Assembly: GCA_036346405.1 (NCBI GenBank)
Contig: CM070546.1
Coordinates: forward strand, 107,142,826-107,206,825
Direction: 5' to 3'
Length of the DNA: 64,000 bases
DNA from: Phyllostachys edulis
Lineage: Eukaryota; Streptophyta; Magnoliopsida; Poales; Poaceae
Shown piece by piece: positions 34,188 to 45,664 of this stretch. Under the pieces are notes generated by a model. That model worked only from the letters and a program-made list of their open reading frames with translations. It searched no databases and was not told where the DNA came from. The translations under genes were made by a program, and so were the position numbers. The stretch's first letter is position 1, and each line of letters starts with the position of its first letter.

Positions 34188-34650
34188 AAAATTTTTGGCA
34201 GATACGGCGCTTTTTCATCGCGTATTTGCGAATCTGACCATGGCGACGAAGTATTTGCACAGTTGGCACCACCAGCGCACGGCCACCATGCGCCAACGCC
34301 GGATAGCGTGGCATCTGGCATTGGTGCTGACCACTGGCGCTAACGCTGCGTCGCCAATGACGTGTGCGGGCCACCTCAAGATCACCTCGTTATTGGCGCA
34401 TGGTGGCTATCGCCATTCTCTTGGCGCATGGCCACCATGCGCCACCCCTACAAATTTCAATTAGGTTAGGTTAATTAGTAATTAGTGCATAGGTTAGTTA
34501 GGTTAGTTAGTTTTAGGCTAAAATTTAGAGAAATTTTAAAATATAGCAAATGAGTCCAAAAAATTATGATTGTTTTTGTAGAGCCTTCCGACACCGTGTA
34601 CTTGCTTGTGCAAATTTTTCATAATTTTAATTGTTCAGAATTGTTCTCGC
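34188..34650 (+). repeat. MULE2 terminal inverted repeat, left (3') end
   Basis: It pairs with 39800-40278 from the AATTTTTGnnAGATACG outer end through the GGCGCATGG/CCATGCGCC palindromes and the TTAGGTTAGTTAG patch to TTCTCGC. The ORFs in it are by-products. Confidence 0.85.
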
Positions 34651-35089
34651 TATTTTGTATAAGTGTCATGTTTGTATGAATCAATAAATGTAGAAAATAA
34701 GCTCAAAAAATTATGAATTTTATTTTGAAGGGTTCTCATGTAGTGGACTTGATTGTGTAATGTTTCGGCAATTTTATATGTGTTCTGGTATTGTCTTGAA
34801 AATTTAGGATTTAGGTCGCGAAAATTTCGATTTTAGCTTTCGGAAATTAGGGTTTCATGATTTCATGTGACTTGAAATGTATAAAAAAAGCCACATTGTA
34901 ACTCCATTGGAGATGTCGATATACAATATGGCACTGGAGTACACACGTAATAACCAAAATACGCGTACAAATATAGCAAAATAAAATATGAATACAAATA
35001 TACCCAAACATAATCGCATAACACGAGATATACCAAAGTCTAGATAAGCTTGTGCATGAACCGGGATGAAAGAGGAGGGGTATTATCAC

Positions 35090-35425
35090 ATGTAACTCGA
35101 TCAAATAGGATACTCTTTGTTTATTTATCGGTTTAATGTGGATGATATTCTTTAATACTATATTGTACGTGATGCTAGATAAGGTTATGCATGAACCAAC
35201 TGAGGGAAACACGTAGCAAGCAGATCATATAACGATGTACCGTAACCTACGACTCATGTGTATTTTGAAGGCTACGGTATATCGTTATATGATCTGCACA
35301 CCACACATTTTCCTCGGTTGGTTCATGCACAATCTTATGCAGCCTGTGGTACAATACAGATCATCCACGGCAAACTGATAATTTGATAAAGAGTGTCCTA
35401 TTTAACAATGTGTGCAACTAGTCAC
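35090..35425. repeat. Fold-back sequence of about 335 bp inside MULE2
   Basis: The inner stem GCAGATCATATAACGAT...(35220-35247) pairs with 35270-35297 across a 22-base loop. The pairing continues outward with GCATGAACCAACTGAGG against CCTCGGTTGGTTCATGC and further with AAATAGGA/TCCTATTT. It could be a small fold-back MITE or a hairpin RNA source. Confidence 0.7.
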
Positions 35426-35487
35426 CGCAGCGCCATAGCGAGTGCCCCATGTCTTGAGGCTGCCCACGATGGCGGTGAGGGTAGAAG

Positions 35488-35990
35488 TTGTCTATGTCCT
35501 ACGATTTCATCATGTAAGTGGATTGTACAGTAAGAAATGTAACAGGGATGCAAATTGTATATAACTCACGTCTTCAATATGGAGTGCGCCTGGTTGGCCT
35601 GATACGCTTCAACGTCGGCCGATCTCGGTCGAAGAAGCCTTCCCCTTCCTCTTGTCGCCGGACTCTCCACGTCAGGCTGGTGTGTCGAAGTCATCCATGT
35701 CCTGCGATTCCATGATGTAAGTGCACCGTACATTGAAAAACATAACAAAGATGTAAATTCTCCATAACTTACATCGTCGATATGGATTATGCCCTGGCGA
35801 CCAGATACGCTATGGCGGCCGGGCTCAGCCGCATGAGCCTTTCCATTCCCCTTGTCGCGAGACTCTCCACGTTGGGCTGGTATGTCGAAGTCATCCCTAT
35901 CCTGCGATTCTATTATGTAAGTGCACCGTACAGTGAAAAACGTAACAAGGATGTAAATTCTTCATAACTCACGTTGTCGATATGGATTAC
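35488..35990. repeat. Tandem repeat of about 200 bp, 2.5 copies
   Basis: The blocks starting near 35488, 35692 and 35891 share GCGATTCnATnATGTAAGTGCACCGTAC and following sequence, including GACTCTCCACGT. On the minus strand this is just downstream of the stop codon of the GRF gene, so the 3' flank of that gene has been duplicated. Confidence 0.75.
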
Positions 35991-36473
35991 GCCTGTTTAG
36001 TCTTGGGCTCCTTCTGCCTCCTCAACAGGTCCCAGACGTAAGGTTTCCACCGCACGAAGGTCTCGGCCCGCATCGAGTAGTTCAGCATGTACTTCTGCTG
36101 GATAAATGCCTTGTCATACATCTCCGGGCCGTCAATCCACTGGAAGAAGTAGCAGCACATCTCGAGCTACCATTACGTGGGGATAAAGTTAAAAATTTAA
36201 GGAATTCAACGTAGGGAGAGGAAAATCGATGCGTACGAAAGAAACGCTTACGATGTAGTGCCTGCACGTATAGTACGCCTGGGCGGCGGTGTCTGGGTGT
36301 GTGGACTGAATAATCTCCACCGACTCGCCACACACACACTGCGGGATCGAAAAACGTGGTGGTAATTGAGCATCTTTCATTGAAAAATCTGGGTATTGTA
36401 GATGTTTCCTCTTCTGTGCAAGCCACTTGCGCTTTTGCAACACCATCACGTAGAAGTTTGCTGAAGAGTCCAT
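35987..36473 (-). CDS. GRF-type zinc-finger protein gene of MULE2, two exons
   Basis: Exon 1 (36473-36252, 74 codons) and exon 2 (36160-35987, 57 codons plus stop) give a 131-residue protein with no internal stop. The intron is 91 bases with GTAAGC and an AG acceptor just before ATGTGC. The finger has Cys46-x-Cys48 (QCVCGE), Cys70 (YYTCRHY) and, after the splice, Cys76/77 followed by YFFQWIDGPEMYD, the aromatic-W-x-D end of a GRF finger. The tail is RAETFVRWKPYV. It lies about 120 bp downstream of the transposase on the same strand. It is less decayed than the transposase, though this may be due to its small size. GRF fingers elsewhere bind nucleic acids. A role in transposition is inferred only from linkage. 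Confidence 0.7.
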
Positions 36474-36589
36474 AGCTGGGTATCATAGAATTTTGTGTTG
36501 TACATAACAAACAATGTGGAAAAACATTAAAGTACGATACTGAATGACGGCCGGACGAGCTGGGTCTGTTGGGACAATCCTTCATTGAG

Positions 36590-38845
36590 TGCCTAGGGGT
36601 CTTGCATATCCTGTACTTGATTGTGCAACTAATACTGGTACATTGACTAGCATCCATGTCATTCCGGAAGCACCGCGTTTGCCATCGCCCCTTCCCTATT
36701 GTCTTCAAGTCCCTGTTGAGACCCCATTACACCATGTCCGGCCAAAGATCCTTGTAGTTCATTTCCAAGCCATACGAGTGAAACTCTCCACCCCATATAC
36801 CGAATAGGTGCTACATGTCGTAGTACTTGGAGATGTACAGCGTAGACATCTGCCTCATTTGCACACACGCCTTGTACACATGCGAGCATGGCTTATGAAG
36901 GAGCTTCTGCTTGTTGCAGGTGCACGTCACCACATCACCCAAGGTGCATGCTTGTTTCCTTCCCCCCCCCCCTGGCATGAATGTTGATATATTTCTGTCA
37001 AAGCCTGATCTCGTACTTCCGCCTGAGGCCGTCGATCACCCGGATGTTGTTCATTCAAGCCTTCTCCATCTTTCGGTCCATGTGCCTCTGTATGTTCTCG
37101 GACCACTGTTTGCCTTCGTCCATCTGTCGCTTGGCTGCGGTAGCTCTATTGACGAAATAACCAATAGTGCGGTCCATGTCTCCTGGACGATCGCAGTGAT
37201 AGGGAGGCACCGCACACCTTTGAGGATGCTGTTGTCGACCTCGGACATGTTGGTCATCACAATCCCGTATCTCGCACCGTCTGTGTCATAGAGGCGGGAC
37301 CATTTCTCCAATTTAGGAGCGTGCCTATTAGTCCACTCGGAGAAGCTTATGGCACTACTGGGTTGCTCCCCCTCTGGAGTGGACTCCCTTGTATGCCTCG
37401 TAGTCCGGTGTTCGAGGTCTCTCCAAATAGACTCAAACTTCCACATCTGGTTCTGCAGACACAATGCCTTGAACGTCTTCATGAGTTCCTAATTGCGGAA
37501 CCGCTTGAACAAGTTAGATGCAAGATGCCTCATGCACCACTTGGATTGCATATCGTTCCACTAGTGAGACGGATCTATCCCACGCTACATGGTGTTGATG
37601 GCCGCCAACAACCCAGCATTGCGGTGTGTGATTAGGCAGACGTTGGGCCGGTCTCCCACCACCGCCCTCTTCACGTTCTCTAAGAACCACATCCAGCTGG
37701 ATGTATTCTCTCTCTCCACAATAGCAAATGCCAACGAGAGAAGCTGGTCATTCCCATCGGCCACCACCGCGGTGAGGATGGTGCCCTTGTACCTCCCCGT
37801 GAGGAAAGTGCCATCCATCGTTAGCATGGGACGGCAGAACTTGAAGCCCCCGATGGCCTGAGCGAAAGCCCAGAACACCCGATCCAGTATGAAGCGGTTG
37901 GGCCTTTTACCAGCATCTTCATGGTCAAGCTTATTTATGTATGTGCCAAAGTTTGATCCGGCAATCAGGTGAAGCAATCTTGGCACAAGGTTGTACGCCT
38001 CTTCGTATGTCCCGTACATGGTCTCGATAACCTTCTGCCTGGCTCGTCGAACCTTGCTGTAGCTAACTGAATAGCCAACCTAATTGACAACTTCCGATAT
38101 CATCATCTTGGGGGAGATAGACACGCCCGTCTCAACTAGGTGCGTGATGAGGTTTGCAACATATGTCGGCTTCAAGCCCCCACTAGGAGCCTTCTTCTTG
38201 CGGCAGTACGAGCGAATGCACCACGATATCATCAAGTCTTGATGCCACGTAAGGACCACCGGCCTGGTGTGTGTCCTCGTCGGTACCATCCGAGCTTGGG
38301 TCGGTGTCCTCGTCGGACTCCAACCTGAGAAGCTCGTCCGGTAGATACTCGTGGCAGTCGATGTGGGCCAACCACCATGTTTCTACCCCCTCATTTGGCA
38401 CAAAATTAGGCACGGTACTTCCCTCCTAGGCAGCACATTCCGTGCTACCATCTTTAGGCTCGGGCTGCACTTGCCCGCTTGTAGAGGCTCCAACATCATC
38501 AGGGTTTCCCGACGCGATACATACGAAATTCACGTACACCATAGGCTTTCCGTGAATGGCCGCCTCGAGCTGGGAGACAATCTCCATGTACTGCATCCAT
38601 GCTATGCTTCCATTCACCTTAATAAGCTCCCACACATAATTCGTGCAGGTGATCGCCTCGATCATAACTTTCTTCATCGTTGGCTCCATGCCGAACTCCC
38701 TCTGGATGCAGCTTCGCAGCTCGTGAATATTCATCGTGTGGAGCCCCTCTGCCCGTACCACCTTGTACTAGCATCTCGACAGGTCCAACCCATCGGGTCC
38801 GGCCCGTACGAGACCATCACCGTAAAACACAAACAAGTCTTGCAT
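36590..38845 (-). pseudogene. MULE2 MURA-type transposase, near full length, with several stops
   Basis: Read from 38845: the N-terminal domain (MQDLFVFYGDGLVRAG, MNIHELRSCIQREF), an acidic linker (LESDEDTDPSSDGTDEDT), then the DNA-binding region (GVSISPKMMISEVVN, SVSYSKVRRARQKVIE). The MULE DDE domain follows at 38019-37585 (DGTFLTGRYKGTILTAV, ENTSSWMWFLENVKRA), then CMRHLASNLFKR, a SWIM finger at about 36925-36810 (CTCNKQKLLHKPCSH) and a Cys-rich tail (CRICKTPRHSMKDCP type). Single stops or small shifts occur near 38762, 38430, 38080, 37586 and 37490. All domains are present in order, so the copy is recently dead. It acts, when intact, by cut-and-paste at the terminal repeats. Confidence 0.9.
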
Positions 38846-38879
38846 GTTCGAAAATACCGAAAGCCACAACAACCACTAA

Positions 38880-39370
38880 ATAATTACAAATGAGTTATGC
38901 CTAACTAATTCCTACTTAAATAATTACGACTGATTAATTACCACTACATAAATTACGAGTAGTTCATTTCCACTAATTATTTCTGCAAACAACTGATTAC
39001 GACTTATTAATTATCACTACAAAATTTACCAGTACTTCATTTACACTTATTCAATATGCCGTAATGATGACTACTAAACTAATTACAACTAATTAATTAC
39101 CACTAAACTAATTCATTACTAGTGAACTAACTAATTACGACTAATTAGTTACCTCTAAACTAACTAATTACGATTGATTAATTACCACTAAAAATTACCA
39201 GTACTTCATTTCCACTTACTTAATATGTCGTAATGATGGCTACTAAACTAATTACGACTAATTAATTGCCACTAAACTAATTCATTACTACTAAACTAAC
39301 TAATTACGACTAATTAATTGCCCCTAAACTATCTAATTACGACTAGCTGACTAAGACTAACTAATTACGA
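38880..39370 (-). repeat. AT-rich minisatellite in the MULE2 intron
   Basis: Units such as AATTACGACTAATTAATTACC are the reverse complement of the array in MULE3 (8740-9330). In both elements the array sits between the leader and the first transposase exon. It contains two nearly identical longer blocks (around 39010-39130 and 39190-39320). Confidence 0.85.
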
Positions 39371-39799
39371 CTACGGTAATAACGGCAAAAGCATCAGATT
39401 AACTTACCATTCTTCTGGGAAAGTAATCAATCAAAATTTGAGCTTGACGAGAAGCAATAAAACAGTTAACCTCCCAATAAAAGTAATTATGTTACGTTCT
39501 CTGAGTTCTCAGCGACGAGCGCAAGAACAAGAATCGAAACGCAAATGAGATGAGCGAAGTACGAGTGCCAGAGTTCAGTAGCCGAGCGGAGGAGGAGTTG
39601 CAGCATTGGTGCCGGGAATTCCGTAAGAGTTGGCGCCGAAATTTCTGGACGAGGCGACAGATGTGTGGAGGAGGGGGAAGGGACGGTAGGAAAGATGGCC
39701 ACTGTGAGGTTTTTTAATTCTTCACAAAACAGTCCGGATGTGTGGCGGGTGTTGCGGGCGGGAGGGAGGACCGGAGGGGGCACGAGTCGGGAGGGTGTT

Positions 39800-40278
39800 G
39801 CGAGAACAATTCTGAACGAATAAAATTATGAAAAATTTACACAAATAAGTACACGGTGTCGGGAGGCTCCACAAAAAATTTATAATTTTTTAGACTCATT
39901 TGCTATATTTTAAAATTCCTCCAAATTTCAACCTAAACTAACTAACCTAACTAACCTAACTAACTAACCTATGCACTATGCACTAATTACTAATTAACCT
40001 AACCTAATTGGGGCTGTGTGGCTGGCGCATGGTGGCCATGCGCCAAGGGGAGCTGGCGCATGGCCACCATGCCAGCGGCTAAGGTGGCGCGGGGTGGCGA
40101 GCACACGTCGACGGGCGACGTGTTGGTGCACGGTGGTCGTGCGACAACGCTAGATGTCGCGCTATCTGGCGTTGGCGCATGGTGGTCGTGCGCCGGTGGT
40201 GCCAAATGTGCAAATACTTCACCGCCGTGGTCAGATCCGTAAATACGCGACGCAAAAGTGTCGTATCTCTCAAAAATT
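39800..40278 (-). repeat. MULE2 terminal inverted repeat, right (5') end
   Basis: This is the partner of 34188-34650. A series of TTAGTTAGG-type units at 39935-40010 is longer here than in the left copy. The GGCGCATGG palindromes lie at 40020-40190. Confidence 0.85.
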
Positions 40279-40487
40279 CGAGCTAACATGGAAAATAATA
40301 CTTCATAATTAATTGCAATGCTAATTACTACAGGTACACATGTACATGCTATTGCCATTTGCACAACACAACACAATTCACCGAAGTGGTGTTCAATTTA
40401 TCTGTGCGGTGCCTGATCTTGTGCAGTGCCTAATCTTCCGCCGGGCAAGGGTACCTACATCCTTTTAGAGTAGGATGGTTCAATGGA

Positions 40488-40817
40488 GAACTTTTTTTAT
40501 TAATTAACCTATTTTTTAATTTATTTTTATTATTAACCTATTGCAAAATTTATTTCTAATTCTGACTCTTTTGATCACACCATCACCCGTAGCGTGACAA
40601 AACAATATTGTTACGTTATAGGATAAGTCCAGCTAAATAGCACTTTTTATCACGCCACTAGTAGTGGTATGATAAAATATGGTGCTGGTGTTACAATGTT
40701 GTTTTGTCACGTCACGCCTGGTGGCGTGACCAAAAGGGTCAGAATTAGAAATAAAGTTTGTGAGAGGTTAACAATAAAAGTAAATTAAAAATGAGTTAGT
40801 TAATATAAAAAAAAATC
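40488..40817. mobile_element. MULE-type MITE (copy E), 330 bp, exact 9-bp TSD
   Basis: TTCAATGGA lies at 40479-40487 and 40818-40826. The ends (GAACTTTTTTTATTAATTAA) and the CACCATCACCCGTAGCGTGAC interior match the MITEs at 16.1 and 16.6 kb and the MULE1 termini. It codes for nothing. Confidence 0.92.
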
Positions 40818-40826
40818 TTCAATGGA

Positions 40827-42230
40827 TGTAGACACCATTTCACCGATTGAGAGATGGATAATGGTTGAGCCGAACATGAAATGACCATTTGGAATATTCA
40901 AGATGAATGACATATGTTCATGCTTGTCCATCCTACGAATGTGTAAAGAACTGGAATAATTTGGACAGTACCGAATTAGTTACTACTATCATTTAGCGAA
41001 ACAAATTTTGTTGTGACCTGTTGGTTATATATATATATATATGAAAATGGTATAGTACTCCTAAGAGTATGTACTCCCACTTCTCATATATCACTTAAAT
41101 CAGATTATGATACATCTATATCTATTTAGGCATACTCCAATAATGATTAAAGATACCTCAAAATGAGTTTCATGAAAAATTTCATTAAAGTTCACTTATT
41201 ATAGCAAAATTTATGTATATACTTCGCTTATATATGAAAAAGGGTATATAACAAAAAACAAAAGGCTTCAATGAAAATTTTCAATCAGATCGCATTGGAG
41301 TATATTATAATTGATATTTAAGTATACTAAAAGTGATAAAGAAGTATAATATATGTGTTTTGTTTGATTAAAAAAATCTGAGAAAGATTCATCTGTTCAT
41401 ATTGTTCGTAGGAAAACATAACTAGTTGTATTAACTCGACGTGAATGAATGACATGCTAATTGAAAGTACCCGGTAAAAGGTAATGTTGGTAAGCTGACA
41501 ATTGGGTGTACGACTCCACTCATCATGTTCAAATCCTAGGACTCACCTATTATCTTCACGCAAGTGCACTTTGGTATAAATTTTTGTGAGATCATAGATT
41601 TATCATCGGCCTCTATCTGTCTAAGTATGTGCTAAAGAAACATACTCATATGTGTGCGTATGATGGTATATACGTGCGTGGTGATTATATGCGTAGTGTC
41701 TTCTTTCTAACCGCAAAAAAACAAGAAGATAAAGCTGGCAATTGTTCAACCTAGAAACTAATGTATACTTTTACTTCAATATTCAGACTTCCGACTTCGG
41801 AGGTAAAATCCTGTCTCGGGAAAATATTCCAGGTAAAAGTAGACGATAAATAGTTAGTACTCCATTTCACTACATCGACATAGACAAATCAATAGAGTTA
41901 TTTTAAAATAACTTAACCATCTTAATTGAGTGTTCAGATTTTTTTCTTGAAAAGATATCTCAGCATATACTATAATTTTACCAATTATTCCTAACAGCTC
42001 TCCTATCTGATTAAAAAAAAGCCACAGCCTCAAATCATCCATGCAATAGATAGTTAGATACGACACTTGACCGGATTACGAAGTCATGACTCATGACACA
42101 GAGGATCCTAGCAACATGCTCTCTCTCTCTCTCCACTCCAGGCCTCCAGCGCAGCCTCCTTCAGACAACCATGGCACCTTATGTGGGGTATCCTTGTAAT
42201 TTGTTGCACGGCCAGGGTGCCTTTCTTGCC
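40827..42230. other. Intergenic, AT-rich, upstream of the DREPP gene
   Basis: A (TA)n run lies at about 41026-41041. A CT-rich run (42119-42133) lies some 350 bp upstream of the start codon and may be part of the promoter region. No gene is seen. Confidence 0.5.
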
Positions 42231-42232
42231 AG

Positions 42233-42248
42233 CCCATTATATATCACT
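42233..42248 (+). promoter_or_regulatory. TATA-box candidate of the DREPP gene
   Basis: CCATTATATATCACTC at about 42234 is a plausible TATA box. It would give a leader of about 210 bases before the ATG at 42478. A leader intron is not excluded. Confidence 0.35.
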
Positions 42249-42477
42249 CTCATGGCATCCTGGCTCCTGTACTTCTGTCCATTGGTAGGTTGGTGAGCAC
42301 TACAATCACACCGCAGGAATCATTGAGAGGAGCTAGGCATCTTCTCCTCAGCTAGCTGCATGTATGCTTCCTTCCCGCTTCTTTGATCATCTCCTTGGCT
42401 TCCTCTAAAGTGCCATGAGAAGATTTTCTTATGTGTTTTTCTTTTCATGTTGGAGTAGAGAGTTTTGAAGGAGAGAG

Positions 42478-44234
42478 ATGGCCAGTGTTTGGAAAACCAA
42501 GGTTCTCCCTGGACTCAACAAGATCTTTGACAAGGACGGCAAGAAGGCTGCTGCTGCTGAGTTCTTGAAATCCTTCAGTAAGGTAGGGATAAGCACACTT
42601 GAAGTGATATTCTATCTTTCTTCAGTATTTTTGTTCTGTTTATTGATTGGGTGTGGTGTGGGGTCGCTATATATCTGCTATGTATGTATGTAGGAGGAGA
42701 TTGGCAAGGAGATTGAAGGCAAGAAGACAGAACTAGAGCCCAAGGTTGTGGAGGTTATTGAATCATCTCCTGCTGAGATTAAGGTAAAAAAATCAGCAGT
42801 TTCTTTGGTTGCTTGAGGCATATAACTGTAGTCATCTTAGTGCTAATTATAATCCTATTTACATATTAAACATATTGTAGGCTTTGATAAAGGATAAAAA
42901 ACCAGCCAAGATCAAGAAGAACTCGGCTGCAGTCACCAAGTTCCTTGAGGATTTGGCCAAGATTGGTAAGTATGACAAAACTAAATCAGTCTTGTTTGTA
43001 TTTTTATGTTGCTTAATTATAGAACAGGTTAAAAAAAACGTACCTATAATTTTGTAAGGAAAGCAACATGAAAAAAAAAACACTTGAAGAAAACTTGGTG
43101 TTTTTATAGTCTAAAGAGAAATAGCTAAGTGAAGTACATGTAGATAGTGGGTTCAACTTAATTAATTAGTCGATACGTTTTTTTTCTTGTGATACCCAAA
43201 TGCACTGCTCGATGGTATTGAAAAGCCAGAACTTACATACATATCTTTCGGGAGAAAAAAATAAAAAATACTAATATATTTTTTAAGAAAATTAGTTGCG
43301 ATTTGTCAATCACCTTTTGCTAAACAAATAGGATTGCCTTCTTTTCGAGTTTCTTTTAGCAATATTGTCTAGTCATTTTCTTAGGGTTTTATTTCTCAAA
43401 TAACCTTTATTCCTGATCTTTTGAACAAAACAACCTTTATTCTCGTGTCACATAATTCTTTATTCTCGTGTCACATAATTTTTTTTTGAGAGATTCACGT
43501 AAATAAACTGAATATATAGGAATCTTCTCACATATGTTTCTTTGAACTGAAGCTCACGTGCAAACTCCGCTACTTTAGCTGATGCAGACAAAAGCCTAAC
43601 TAGTCGAACGAAAAACAGCAAAACAAACACATAGTTCTAATTTAAACCTTAACCGCTTCCTTTTTAGTGTAGATGCATGAAACCTCATAGTTAAGACATG
43701 CATATAAATACTAGGCTACATATGGAAATTAATTAATTACTTGCATGCATGAATTTTCCTTGTTACAGTTAATACAAATGATACGCAGCTCTCCCGCGGC
43801 TCCTTGAATAAAAATGATAGTTTTCTTGTTCTTGAAAGAAACATTGTTAATACTCAGTTAATTATGTTCTAATGAAACTAATCTATGTTTGCTAATTTGC
43901 AGAATTCCCGGGAGCCAAGCAGGTGAACGACGCGGTGGCCAAGTCCGGCACCACGCCCCTCTCCGGGGCGATCGTCTTCATCCTTGAAAAGGTTGCGCCT
44001 TTCGTCCCCAAGGCCGAGCCGGAGCCCGCCGCCGCCGCTGCGGAGACCACCTCGCGGGAAGTCGCCGTGGAGGAGAAGAAGGAGGAAGCCGAGCCCGCCG
44101 CCGCGGCGCCGTCGGAGGTGGTAGAGGAGAAGAAAGAAGGGGAGAAGAAAGAAGGGGAGAAGAAGGAGGAAGAGGAGAAGAAAGAGGAGAAGCCGGCCGA
44201 AGCCACACCAGCGGCTGAGCCGGAGAAGAAGTGA
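42478..44234 (+). CDS. RS1: DREPP/PCaP-type plasma-membrane cation-binding protein (salt stress root protein RS1-like)
   Basis: Four exons with GT-AG introns, 42478-42582, 42694-42783, 42881-42965 and 43903-44234, give 203 residues with no lesion. The protein belongs to the DREPP family (PF05558). It starts MASVWKTKVLPGLNKIFDKD and continues with the conserved AAAAEFLKSF, KKNSAAVTKFLEDLAKI, EFPGAKQVNDAVAKSGTTPL and FILEKVAPFVPK. From residue about 135 on it is Glu/Lys/Ala-rich, with repeated VEEKK and EKKEGEKK. In characterised members this tail binds divalent cations, and the N-terminal part binds phosphoinositides and calmodulin at the inner face of the plasma membrane. The dicot PCaP1 has Gly2 for N-myristoylation. 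Here residue 2 is Ala, so attachment would have to rely on the basic N-terminal part. The third intron (937 bp) is the only long one. It resembles rice RS1 most closely. This is the only clear host gene in the window. The symbol is by similarity. Confidence 0.95.
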
Positions 44235-45662
44235 TCACTGAACTCTGAAGCAATTCAAGCTACTGCTGGTAAAAAAAAAAAGTCTCTTAAGTTATTGTGA
44301 TTGATTACTCTCTGTCTACGTAGCTGCACAAAGTAAGTACAGATACACACCTGCCATGCATGTATATCCGCATGCAAACACGTTGCATGGATATGGATGC
44401 ATGCATGAACATGTGTTATTCTTTCACCTCGATCCCTCCTCATTACTCTCTCTCTCTCTCTCTTGATGATGATGGATCTCTCCTCCGTGTAAATTTATGT
44501 GGGGTTTCTTGTTTTTTGGGGTGATTAAACATGTGTAATTATATTGTTATGTTTGTTGGGCATGATAAGGAATTGAACTTGTGTATATCTTTATTTCTTT
44601 TTTTAGTTTTCAGCTTGAGGTGTGAAGAAGATAAACATAAACTCCCTTCAATTGTAATACAAATTAATGGGTGTGGATATATATGGTGCACTTTTGTTGC
44701 TGCTCTAGCTAGCTTACATGATGTGATGAACCTCATTAATTTGATGGGGCCAACTAAGCTACAGTCGTTTGAAATTTTCTTAAAACTCATTCACTTTCTT
44801 CGGTACGTTGGATCACCATCCAATTATTTTTATTTTTTATGTTGAAAAATTCTAAACTAGACAAAAGTAAATCTAGGTGAACCCTACAAATACAAAAAAA
44901 AAACAAAAAATATTTCTAAACCAGACAAAAGTAAATCTAGGTGAATCCTACTAATACAAAAATAAATAGAACTAAATGTTACAGTAAAGCTGTGCAAAAT
45001 TGTACGTCACTTGGTAATGCAATTTTAGGCTTAGTATTATGCAATTGTAGATGACTAGATTTTAAGAAAATTTCAGGAAATTAGGAGCTAGCAAAAGCGA
45101 CTGTATATACGTATAAAGGTTGGGTAGGAAGAGTATATCCTCTGCAATTGTTCCATATAAAGTGATGGCATCTAGCTTACATGGTTAGCACCTAGTTAAT
45201 ATCCTAATTAAGGATGTTCTTTTGCAAGCTTGAATGCTTGATATGAACTGTCTAATCAAAGTTCAATTAATGTTATGCTAAAAGCTAGATGCGAATTACC
45301 TTGGAAATAATTACCGATACTACGTAACAAGAAGCACGTAACCTTGTTTGGGTCTTATTTGGAACATAGGAATTTCACGTGTATTCTTTCAGGGAAAACA
45401 AACGGCATAAGCTTAATGTTCAAGCATTAAGCTTTAAGCTATTTAGAACTAACTAATGAACTCATGTTGATTAAGCATCTCTTCGCAAGATAAGCACGGG
45501 AAATCGGTAAGAAATAAGGTACTAGTACTTGGTGTACCAAATCATGGCACGCAACCTCAACCAGTGCCGCGATGAAAAGGACGTGAACTTAATCCAACCA
45601 CGCGGTTCTCTCGTCACTGCACGCAGCTCTCAGGAAAAGAAATTAAGGGGCAAGGAAAATAA
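44235..45662. other. 3' flank of the DREPP gene, no further gene
   Basis: The 3' UTR must end within a few hundred bases. A (CT)n run lies at 44443-44463. A 68-bp segment (TAAACTAGACAAAAGTAAATC type) is present twice in tandem at 44854-44962. Nothing else is recognised. Confidence 0.5.
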
Positions 45663-45664
45663 TA

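Larger units (their letters stand above)
34188..40278 (-). mobile_element. MULE2: Mutator-like element, 6.1 kb, exact 9-bp TSD
   Basis: CGAGCTAAC flanks both ends (34179-34187 and 40279-40287). The terminal inverted repeats are about 465-480 bp long. The minus strand codes, in order, a leader (39790-39487), an AT-rich minisatellite intron, a MURA-type transposase with SWIM finger (38845-36590) and a two-exon GRF zinc-finger gene (36473-35987). Its termini differ from those of MULE1, so the two belong to different families despite the related genes. Confidence 0.93.

Noticed and set aside
43892..44253. Open frames on the minus strand across exon 4 of the DREPP gene
   Set aside because: They are shadows of the Glu/Lys-rich coding strand. 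The plus strand has four exons with matching splice sites and a recognised family.
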